6,941 nucleotides of DNA. It comes from Ardenticatenales bacterium. Its GTDB lineage: Bacteria; Chloroflexota; Anaerolineae; Ardenticatenales; Ardenticatenaceae. The DNA lies in NCBI GenBank assembly GCA_013812995.1, contig JACCSL010000952.1, positions 1 to 6,941 of the forward strand, written 5' to 3'. This document shows, piece by piece, positions 1 through 5,034 of this stretch. The position numbers were made by a program, and so were the translations under genes. The notes under the pieces are model-generated. The model did not search any database and was not told where the DNA came from. It was given only the letters and a program-made list of their open reading frames with translations. Position 1 is the first letter of the stretch; each line of letters starts with the position of its first letter.

Positions 1-75
1 AAAGGCCCACATAGCCTACGGTGGTAATTAAGGTCGGCAGATCGAATCCATGCATAAACGTTAGCTCCAGGCAAC

Positions 76-94
76 CTCCGGCTTCGAGCCGGGG
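76..94. repeat. Hairpin downstream of iscB, candidate right-end palindrome
   Basis: CCGGCT (78-83) pairs perfectly with AGCCGG (87-92) around a 3-nt loop; 76-77 and 93-94 add a C-G pair and a T-G wobble on the plus strand. It lies about 90 bases past the iscB stop codon. No run of T follows on either strand, so it is unlikely to be an intrinsic terminator. A subterminal palindrome of the IS200/IS605 kind fits better. The remaining bases of 1-180 show no convincing gene. Confidence 0.35.
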
Positions 95-180
95 ATGGAA
101 TAGAGCGGCAAGGTTAAGCCCTAATAGAACAAAACCTCACCACTCCGAAAAGGGTCACGAGCAGGACATGTTACACTAAA

Positions 181-1496
181 TTATCGCACCTGAACACAGA
201 TGCCCTTGCGCCAGTGCCTCGGAGACACCAGGCGAACATTCACTGATTTGGACAACCCGACCAGTTTAACGTGAGCTCCATAGCTCTTCATGCCCTGGAC
301 TTGATACACTTGTCCTGCGTAGCGTACCAAGTCCCCCGGCTGATACGGATAGCGTTGGCGGCGGATGCTGACGCGCCCCTTGGTAACCTTCGGCCCCCGA
401 TAGCGGCGCAGGTTCTCCCCGCTGAGGTTGCGATTGCGCGTGCGTCGCCCATTGTTGAGGAGTTGCGCCTTGACGACCTCGCCCGTGCGGGTGTCAATAT
501 ACTTCGCATCATAGAAGGTCTGAAGTGCTCGACGGTTGCGCCGCACCTGTTCCAAGAGGAGGGGTTTGGCACGTCGTTGGGTGCTGCCCCTGGCAATCAC
601 GAACGCATCATGGGCGTGCGACTTGGCTAGACCCAATTCAATGCGTCGGCCCTTGGTCAGATAGCCGTAGGTGGCTTCGGCTCCCACCGCCTCCACCAGT
701 CGCCAGCGCACCATACTCATAAAGGTCTCAGGGCGGAACGAGGCAAGACGCGGCTCCCACCCCCATAGGAAACCGCCAGGGTGGTGATTTTCGGGGGTGT
801 GCGCGTGCAGAGGGTAATCAGGTTGGCCGGGCGGTCGCTGCCATCCCCACGCCAATACCCCAGGTGATGCACCTGAAGCACCTTCTGCTTGGCCCGGTTC
901 GAGCAATTGGCATTCTGGCAGGTATGCCCGTCGCGATGCAGGATGTACTCGCGCAGATTCCAGAAGCCTGCCTGCTCCCCCTGCTGATACGTCTCCCCCG
1001 CAATGTCCGGGTTCTTGAGGCGCTGAATGTCGAAGCTCGCCACTTCAATGACGATATGCGTGACGGGCAACACGGCGCACAGACGGTCGATCAGCCGCAG
1101 ATGGCTGTCGAGCTTGTGCTGAATGGAGGGGGCCAACCAGCCCTCAGCCTGGCGGCGATTGTTGAAACGCGGCTTGCGGTAGCGGGTGTGGCGGCGACGC
1201 CCACCCCGATACATCGCCCTCTCGGCGAGGCGCGCCGACATGCCCGCCAGCAGCCTCAGTTCACCCCCCACCACTTCTTCCTTCTCCGTCACAGCGGAAA
1301 AACCGACGGTGGCGTACCCAGCATCTATGCCCAGCGTGATCGGCTGGGTGTAGCCGCGCGTGCCGTACAAGAGCTGGATGCCGAAGGGGGTGCGGCTCAC
1401 AATCCGTGCCTTGCCTGCCTTGAGCAGTAAGCGTGCCTTACGCGGGGTGGTCGGCATCAAGGGCCGTCCGTGTTGGCTCACGACACAGACTTTCAT
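181..1496 (-). pseudogene. iscB: IscB RNA-guided nuclease, frameshifted in the HNH domain
   Basis: IscB is the Cas9-related nuclease that uses omega-RNA to cut DNA. The ATG at 1496 is chosen because AGGAG lies 6 nt upstream (1503-1507) and because the family's N-terminal PLMP motif follows at residues 12-15. Then come RuvC-I (GIDAGYATVGFS, D58), an arginine-rich bridge helix (about 97-115), RuvC-II (IVIEVASFD, E151) and an HNH domain with CxxxxC (C193, C198), HH (210-211) and N225. At about 799-803 the frame breaks. The family reads CTRCHTPENHH here; this copy goes from CTR straight to HTPENHH in another frame, as if 4 nt were lost, including the codon for the fourth predicted zinc-ligand Cys. 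The rest continues in the second frame to the TAA at 181, with RuvC-III (KSHAHDAF, Asp at 607-609) and a basic C-terminal domain. The repaired protein would be about 439 residues, normal for IscB. The gene is probably inactive as a full nuclease; an assembly error is the alternative. Confidence 0.88.
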
Positions 1497-1817
1497 CGTC
1501 TTCTCCTGATGGTTGGTAATGCGGGCTAGCTCTAGCCTGCCGCCCTGACGGGCGTGGTCCACTTCGCCAATGTTATGCGATGGTTTCGCTTAAAGCGCCT
1601 ACTGTTGGGTTACGCGCTGCACGTCGCCTACCCTCAGCGATGTTTAACAACGCGCCGTAGTGGTCGGAGCGTGTGGAGTACCCCGACGTACCTATCTCAT
1701 TCACCGCTAACGTAGCCCCGTCACACCGTAGTGTGGTGGCTGAGGTCCTAATCAACCGGGCTTGCCGGAGCAAGCCCCCGAGTTCCCGTCAAGGCACCCT
1801 GCGGGTGTACTCGGGGG
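1497..1817 (-). ncRNA. IscB omega-RNA (HEARO-type) region
   Basis: The roughly 320 bases upstream of iscB carry no convincing gene but many helices. From the RNA 5' end: a 9-bp stem 1809-1817/1775-1783 enclosing the hairpin 1803-1807/1795-1799; an 8-bp hairpin 1770-1777/1758-1765; a 7-bp long-range pairing 1739-1745/1632-1638 enclosing the hairpin 1731-1735/1722-1726, whose loop reads UACG in the RNA; then the hairpins 1550-1554/1541-1545 and 1533-1537/1524-1528, just before the iscB ribosome binding site. IscB omega-RNA (the HEARO motif) lies at this position and runs up to the gene. The guide should be the bases just 5' of the first stem, about 1818-1833. The first stem and the second hairpin share 1775-1777, so they may compete or be shorter than drawn. 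The exact ends are inferred. Confidence 0.75.
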
Positions 1818-1841
1818 TTGTTGACGAGTTTCTACTTTCGA

Positions 1842-1940
1842 GACAGTTGTAGAGGTTGGATGAGCACCAAAAAGGCTTTGGTGTCAGGAGGGTAGTGTAT
1901 TCATTTTCCTCTGAAAACGAAACCAACCCCTCCAACTGTC
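1842..1940. repeat. 99-bp imperfect inverted repeat with internal hairpins
   Basis: The arms 1842-1859 and 1923-1940 pair at 16 of 18 positions. Two smaller hairpins lie inside: CACCAAA/TTTGGTG (1865-1871/1877-1883) and TTTTC/GAAAA (1904-1908/1913-1917). In a minus-strand transcript one of the two arm mismatches (1853:1929) becomes a G-U wobble, which slightly favours an RNA read from that strand, that is, in the DICT gene's 3' region. It lies between the DICT stop codon and the IscB omega-RNA. It could be a MITE-like insertion, a structured 3' UTR or a transcript-end element. No U-run and no flanking direct repeat were seen. Confidence 0.6.
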
Positions 1941-1957
1941 ACCTGATAGAATAGCGG

Positions 1958-2173
1958 TTACTCGCTCTCCTGGGGCGGAGCCTCCGCATAGCCCGCCTCG
2001 TGGAGAGCCTGCTCAAGTGCCTCCGTCAGCAGTCGCGTCATCGGCTCGGAGTGCGTCTGGACGCCCGTAAAGAGCCGATCCTTGATATCGCTCCCCTCGT
2101 CAAAGCCAACGAGGTCCAGCGCGGAGAGCGATGCCTGGTACTGCGGGGTGTCGATGACGACGAACCATTCATT
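1958..2173 (-). pseudogene. DICT-domain protein, C-terminal fragment
   Basis: This stretch encodes 71 residues beginning NEWFVVIDTPQYQASLSALD, then LFTGVQTHSEPMTRLL, and ends in a TAA at 1958. EWFVV followed by a short insert and an F-x-G-V-x-T segment is the typical second half of DICT, a sensory domain found with diguanylate cyclases and two-component proteins. It has no start codon or ribosome binding site of its own. Upstream, its frame runs back through the right end of the TnpB element to the tnpB stop codon. It fits in frame to the fragment at 4503-4877, giving about 195 residues. The residues encoded by 2174-2266 in the same frame are transposon sequence, not part of the native protein. 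Confidence 0.8.
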
Positions 2174-2390
2174 GGTGACACTCCGCACGCGCTCAAGCGC
2201 GTGCGGCTTCTTGCGCCCCCCCTGCGTCCGCGCGCTGCCCAGACCCTGTGGCGTAGCCACCTCCAAGCAGCCGTATCAAGCGAGGGAGAATGCGGGTAGT
2301 GCCGACCCGCTCCGGCGGTCCTGCCAGACAGCAAATTGCTGCCAGGCGATGGGATTGACCGCCGGAACACCTGACCCTTTCGGGTGCAGG
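2174..2390 (-). ncRNA. TnpB guide RNA (reRNA / omega-RNA) region
   Basis: TnpB guide RNAs overlap the 3' end of tnpB and end at the transposon right end, with the guide taken from flanking DNA. Helices visible in minus-strand order: ACCC-GAAA-GGGT (2385-2374), a perfect 10-bp stem 2357-2366/2311-2320 enclosing CAGCA/TGCTG (2337-2341/2329-2333), the 6-bp hairpin 2305-2310/2292-2297, GTGGC/GCCAC (2256-2260/2248-2252), and the perfect 10-bp right-end hairpin 2206-2183. After a short tail the element ends and the guide should begin at about 2173 with AATGAATGG. The tnpB coding tail from the SLHPKGSGVPAVN segment onward overlaps this RNA. The 5' end is inferred from the first hairpin. Confidence 0.72.
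2183..2206. repeat. Right-end palindrome of the TnpB element
   Basis: This is a perfect 10-bp inverted repeat with a 4-nt loop, CCGCACGCGC-TCAA-GCGCGTGCGG. It ends 9 bases inside the inferred right boundary. In IS200/IS605 elements such subterminal hairpins are the TnpA recognition sites, and in the TnpB guide RNA the same hairpin precedes the guide. Its core resembles the left-end palindrome at 4468-4486. Confidence 0.75.
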
Positions 2391-3700
2391 CTTTCGGACA
2401 AGGTTCTAAACGCCCGTTGGAAAAAGCGGAAGCCAATGTTGAGCGCGGCATTGTGGTCTGCATTCCCTTGCTTGAGGCAGCAGGAGCACAGGTAGAGTGG
2501 CCCGCCAGGGCGGTAATCGAGTGGAGTCTCACCAGCGGCGTAGCGTGCCACAGGCGAGTGACCGCAGCCCGAACAGTCGCGACTGGTGTTTCTAGGGCTG
2601 ACGCGGCTGGTGAGAATTCCTTGTTCCCACGCTTTGTAGCGGGCGAACTTCACGATCTTGCCCTTGAGCCAGTAGGCGCGTTTTTCGTTGCCTCGCTTGC
2701 TGTAGCGCCCCTGTTGCGGCTTGAGATTATCCAAGTGCTCAAAGACGAGAATCGCAGCCCCGTGTGCCTGGGCAAACTCGACGATGCGACGGCTGACCCG
2801 ATGCGCCTCAGATTCGTCTATGGCCCGAATTTTCTGCCACAGCTTGACATTGTCCGTCTCTCCCGCCATGAGGATCCCGCTCTGGCGGCGCTTGCGAGCC
2901 ACCTTGCCTAACAGCCTTCTCCTGCGAGCGTGAAGTGCCTTGCCGCCGCGTATGAAGCGCGTGGCGACTTCCGTCCCGTCGGCTTGCAAGATGGTACAAA
3001 CGGCCAAAGCATCCCCCAGGTTCAAATCAACGGCACAGATCCGCACCTGGGGATTTTGCGCGACCTGCACCAGCGTTTTGGGCGGGGTGGGAATGGTTTT
3101 GCATAGAGGTGTGTGCAGGCACAACCGACCCCGCCGACGCACGATACTCGGACTCCCTGCCGCCCACTCGTCGGGTAACGCCTCACCCAAGAGGCGCAGT
3201 TTGACCCACTGCCAACTCGTACCGCTATAGAGGCGCACCGTGATACTGTGCTCATCGCGCGCTTTGAACATCCCCTGGTAGAAGGGCAGGTTGAAGTGGA
3301 ACACGCGCGGCGGGACTGGGGGGCGGTGGTGGAAGCGTTTGCCCTTGGCCTCGAACGTTGCCCTCTCTTTCTGCCAACGTTGGTAGCGGCTATGGAAGGA
3401 TTGGAACGCACCGCGCGCGGCATTGATGGCCGCCCGCCGTAGCATGGCGGGAATATCGGCCCGAATCGTTTCATCCAGAGGCCAGAGGGGATCAGGGTTG
3501 GCGTGCGTGCAGTGGGTGAGGCGTTCAGCCTGCGTGAGCGCCTCCTGTTGGTTGAGATCAAGCAGCCCCGGATGGGCCTCGTACAGCGCGAAGTAGAAGG
3601 CTACGATCTGGTTATAGAGCGTCGTGGTGGCCTCATACCACTCGGCCAAGCCCGGTCGCATTTCGATAGCGGTACGATGGGTTTTTATCGTCTGGGCCAT
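2276..3700 (-). CDS. tnpB: TnpB RNA-guided endonuclease (OMEGA family), apparently intact
   Basis: This 474-residue protein is the RuvC-type nuclease ancestral to Cas12, expected to be guided by the RNA from its own 3' end and to cut at the empty insertion site. The N-terminal half is a helical recognition/wedge region. The RuvC triad is complete: D225 (ICAVDLNLGD), E321 (ILVFEHLDN) and D415 (GNADHNAALNIG). A zinc ribbon is present with C376/C379 (CSGCGH) and C405/C408 (CSCC). The ATG at 3700 has AGGT 6 nt upstream (3707-3710). It is somewhat longer than the usual 400 or so residues. The last 40 residues or so overlap the guide RNA and are probably unconstrained as protein. The stop is TGA, and the same frame then stays open through the right end into the DICT fragment. 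It is divergent from the xre gene, with its promoter at 3833-3861 and a leader of about 125 nt. Confidence 0.93.
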   Translation of the reverse strand: MAQTIKTHRTAIEMRPGLAEWYEATTTLYNQIVAFYFALYEAHPGLLDLNQQEALTQAERLTHCTHANPDPLWPLDETIRADIPAMLRRAAINAARGAFQSFHSRYQRWQKERATFEAKGKRFHHRPPVPPRVFHFNLPFYQGMFKARDEHSITVRLYSGTSWQWVKLRLLGEALPDEWAAGSPSIVRRRGRLCLHTPLCKTIPTPPKTLVQVAQNPQVRICAVDLNLGDALAVCTILQADGTEVATRFIRGGKALHARRRRLLGKVARKRRQSGILMAGETDNVKLWQKIRAIDESEAHRVSRRIVEFAQAHGAAILVFEHLDNLKPQQGRYSKRGNEKRAYWLKGKIVKFARYKAWEQGILTSRVSPRNTSRDCSGCGHSPVARYAAGETPLDYRPGGPLYLCSCCLKQGNADHNAALNIGFRFFQRAFRTLSESLHPKGSGVPAVNPIAWQQFAVWQDRRSGSALPAFSLA

Positions 3701-3825
3701 CCGCTGACCTCATTTCCTGGCGTTGGTGGTTGCTACCGTTCAGCAGTCGATTGAAACCAAACTCTGCTGGAATGCCACCCGACCCTGCTTCCGATATACT
3801 CATCTCCAGCGAACATCTCTCAGGC

Positions 3826-3864
3826 GATACGTATCATATCAGGTGTTTTGCGTATTGTCAATAC
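3826..3864. promoter_or_regulatory. Two palindromic candidate operators over the tnpB promoter
   Basis: GATACGTATC (3826-3835) is a perfect 10-bp palindrome that overlaps the tnpB -10 box by three bases. GTATTG-T-CAATAC (3852-3864) is a perfect 6+6 palindrome that covers the -35 box. Both contain GTAT/ATAC half-sites. Their spacing, and the neighbouring XRE-family gene transcribed away from tnpB, suggest binding sites for that regulator. This is inferred from position and symmetry only. Confidence 0.5.
3833..3861 (-). promoter_or_regulatory. Sigma70-type promoter for tnpB
   Basis: On the minus strand a perfect TTGACA (3856-3861) is followed after exactly 17 bases by TATGAT (3833-3838), one base from TATAAT. 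Transcription should start near 3826, leaving a leader of about 125 nt before the tnpB ATG. The surrounding 3780-3900 stretch is clearly AT-richer than the rest of the window. The plus-strand promoter for xre probably lies in the same stretch, but no equally good match was seen for it. Confidence 0.7.
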
Positions 3865-3919
3865 CTAATATATTCATTCTAGATACACTTCGCTCCAGTA
3901 AAAGGGAGGCATCAGACGG

Positions 3920-4222
3920 ATGGCAGGCAATAGGCGGCTTACCGTGAACTTTAACCTGTTTAACTTGCGGCAGCAGCTAGAGATGCACCAGCATCGGCGC
4001 ATTCCTTGGTCCGAGGTTGCGGCAACAACAGGGCTTAACCAACGAGGGCTTGAGCGTATGGCGCGGAACGAACCTACCCGCATCTCTCTCATCAACCTTG
4101 AGGCACTTCTTAACTTCTTTCGAGATGCGGGTATGCCTATTGGCATAGAGCAACTGCTACTTGTATCGGAATCCGATCCTAACCATTTGGTTACTGACGA
4201 CAAAAGCGGGACTGACCTATGA
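3920..4222 (+). CDS. Small XRE/Cro-type helix-turn-helix regulator
   Basis: The protein has 100 residues. The segment from about residue 15 to 80 (NLRQQLEMHQ, then IPWSEVAATTGLNQRGLERMARNEPTRISLINLEALLNFF) has the pattern of compact XRE-family DNA-binding domains, with the helix-turn-helix at about 30-48. There is no other domain, membrane segment or signal peptide. ATG at 3920 has GGGAGG 10 nt upstream (3904-3909), a rather long spacing. The gene lies inside the TnpB element and is divergent from tnpB across a 219-bp AT-rich region with two palindromes over the tnpB promoter. The likely role, by inference, is control of tnpB and possibly of itself. A host-derived passenger unrelated to tnpB is the alternative. 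Confidence 0.8.
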   Translation: MAGNRRLTVNFNLFNLRQQLEMHQHRRIPWSEVAATTGLNQRGLERMARNEPTRISLINLEALLNFFRDAGMPIGIEQLLLVSESDPNHLVTDDKSGTDL

Positions 4223-4233
4223 AGGGACACAGG

Positions 4234-4360
4234 CTAGTAGTGCGTCAAGCCTAGTTTGATGGCTTGGCCGCGAGCCTGGCGACTGGAAGCCTGGCGGCTG
4301 GGCGTCCGCCTACGCGGATGCACTACAGATACCATCATGTCAGCCTTGACAGACTACTAG
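4234..4360. repeat. 127-bp imperfect inverted repeat with inner tandem repeat and hairpin
   Basis: The arms 4234-4249 and 4345-4360 pair at 14 of 16 positions. Inside are two near-identical 13-mers 15 bases apart (GCCTGGCGACTGG at 4274-4286, GCCTGGCGGCTGG at 4289-4301) and a hairpin GCGTCCGC/GCGGATGC (4302-4309/4314-4321, one G-T pair). Another inverted repeat follows at 4369-4380/4405-4416 (10 of 12). This lies between the xre stop codon and the left end of the element. It could be an untranslated RNA, a relic of an older insertion, or a transcript end for xre. No function is assigned. Confidence 0.5.
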
Positions 4361-4454
4361 CAACCGGCGGGGCGTATACCTTCTCCATCATTGCCAGATT
4401 CGATGGTACCCGCCCCTTCCGCTACTCTCAAGGAATGGCTAAAGCCCACGACAA

Positions 4455-4500
4455 GCCCGCCTATCTCCCCGCGCTTCAAGCGCGGGAGCTTGCGGCGGGC
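4455..4500. repeat. Left-end nested palindrome of the TnpB element
   Basis: An outer 7-bp repeat GCCCGCC/GGCGGGC (4455-4461/4494-4500) encloses a 9-bp hairpin CCCGCGCTT/AAGCGCGGG (4468-4476/4478-4486). It lies directly inside the junction with the DICT 5' fragment. The inner core resembles the right-end palindrome at 2183-2206. The TGA that ends the truncated DICT reading frame (4476-4478) falls within it. Confidence 0.7.
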
Positions 4501-4502
4501 TG

Positions 4503-4877
4503 ATTTCGGTCAGAGGGGTCTAGCTCGACGTAATGCAGCCGCTCGTGGGAGAGGGTGGGGGCCACATCAGGAACGCCGAAGACATAGACGCGGTGCTGCG
4601 CCCTCGCCATCTGAAGGTAGCGTCCGGCTACGCTGGGAGTGAAGCGACTCAACCGCTGAAAGCCGACATAGATGGCACCGCTGCACACATTCTGCTCCAG
4701 GGCCTGCTTTTCCATCTCATAAGACATCGTTGCAAGCGAGGAAACGGTGGTTTCGAATTCCAGCCCCAGCTCCTCAAAGAGATCACTCGCCATGACCCCT
4801 TTCTCGAACTCGGCGAGGCGCTGGCTGGGGGCGTTGCTGATAAGCTCGAACAGGGAGAGGGTTCTCAAAGTGGTCAT
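4503..4877 (-). pseudogene. DICT-domain protein, N-terminal fragment cut by the TnpB element
   Basis: The fragment encodes MTTLRTLSLFELISNAP at its start and contains the DICT hallmarks: a sensory segment with MSYEMEKQAL, VGFQRLSRF, RYLQMARA and VYVFGVPD. It ends LDPSDRN at the transposon junction, and translation would run on for 9 more residues to a stop in the left-end palindrome. ATG at 4877 is preferred because GAGGA lies 7 nt upstream (4885-4889); a GTG at 4880 is the alternative. Joined to 1958-2173 it gives a protein of about 195 residues with no other domain. DICT domains occur with GGDEF and response-regulator proteins, and the divergent neighbour (157 bases away) is exactly such a protein. 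The sensor is therefore probably inactive in this strain. Confidence 0.82.
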
Positions 4878-5034
4878 CACATCTTCCTCGGGGTGGGACT
4901 ATCAGTCCAGCCCACTAACCTAACAAGTTTCGTGCCATAGGCCCTTTTGGCTAGTGGATTTTTCAAATGATGGCGCAAAAGTTGCAGCAGATGAAATTTT
5001 AGAGGCTCAGTGCCAGAGTTGCGACGGGGGAGCC

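Larger units (their letters stand above)
76..1817 (-). mobile_element. IscB-encoding IS200/IS605-superfamily element (approximate limits)
   Basis: The unit consists, in minus-strand order, of a structured omega-RNA region (from about 1817), a frameshifted iscB gene, and a short 3' tail with a hairpin at 76-94. In the IscB family the omega-RNA lies upstream of the gene, its 5' guide is copied from DNA just outside the left end, and the element carries subterminal hairpins; this layout matches. No tnpA gene is present, so mobility would depend on a transposase supplied elsewhere. The left boundary is placed by the start of the first stem (1809-1817) and the right boundary by the hairpin. Both are estimates: no target duplication is expected in this superfamily and the empty site is not visible here. 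Confidence 0.5.
2174..4502 (-). mobile_element. IS200/IS605-like TnpB element with xre passenger, inserted in a DICT gene
   Basis: The limits are set by the two halves of the DICT gene, which rejoin in frame; because AAT (ATT on the plus strand) occurs at both junctions, the boundary is ambiguous by 3 bases. The element is then about 2.33 kb. Palindromes sharing a core of the type GCGCT(T)CAAGCGC lie near both ends (2183-2206 and 4468-4486). It carries tnpB, the tnpB guide-RNA region and a divergent XRE-family gene, but no tnpA, so it is non-autonomous. The 800 bases between the left end and tnpB are unusually long for such an element. No target duplication is seen, as expected for single-strand IS200/IS605 transposition. 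Confidence 0.75.

Noticed and set aside
20..60. tRNA-like TCGAATCC stretch near the left edge
   Set aside because: The flanking bases do not form a T-arm stem on either strand and no acceptor or anticodon arm was found.
795..806. Programmed ribosomal frameshift joining the two halves of iscB
   Set aside because: A slip would still leave out the predicted zinc-ligand cysteine that the family has here, and no slippery heptamer or stimulator was seen. A deletion explains it better.
864..1430. Open frame of 188 codons on the plus strand opposite iscB
   Set aside because: It is the antisense shadow of the conserved iscB coding sequence; its residues show no family motif.
1573..1773. Open frame of 66 codons upstream of iscB on the minus strand
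   Set aside because: It lies wholly inside the structured omega-RNA region and has no protein-like features.
1865..1883. CACCAAA/TTTGGTG hairpin as an intrinsic terminator for the DICT gene
   Set aside because: The T-rich part lies inside the stem-loop and no T-run follows it on the minus strand; it is better seen as part of the 99-bp inverted repeat.
4264..4503. Open frame of 79 codons on the plus strand at the left end of the TnpB element
   Set aside because: It starts with TTG without a clear ribosome binding site, runs through tandem repeats and the left-end palindrome, and resembles no protein family I recognise.
4954..5034. Upstream GTG start extending the REC-GGDEF protein by 27 residues
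   Set aside because: There is no ribosome binding site, the extra residues do not belong to a receiver domain, and MQILIVDD at 5035 is a canonical REC start behind a G-rich ribosome binding site.
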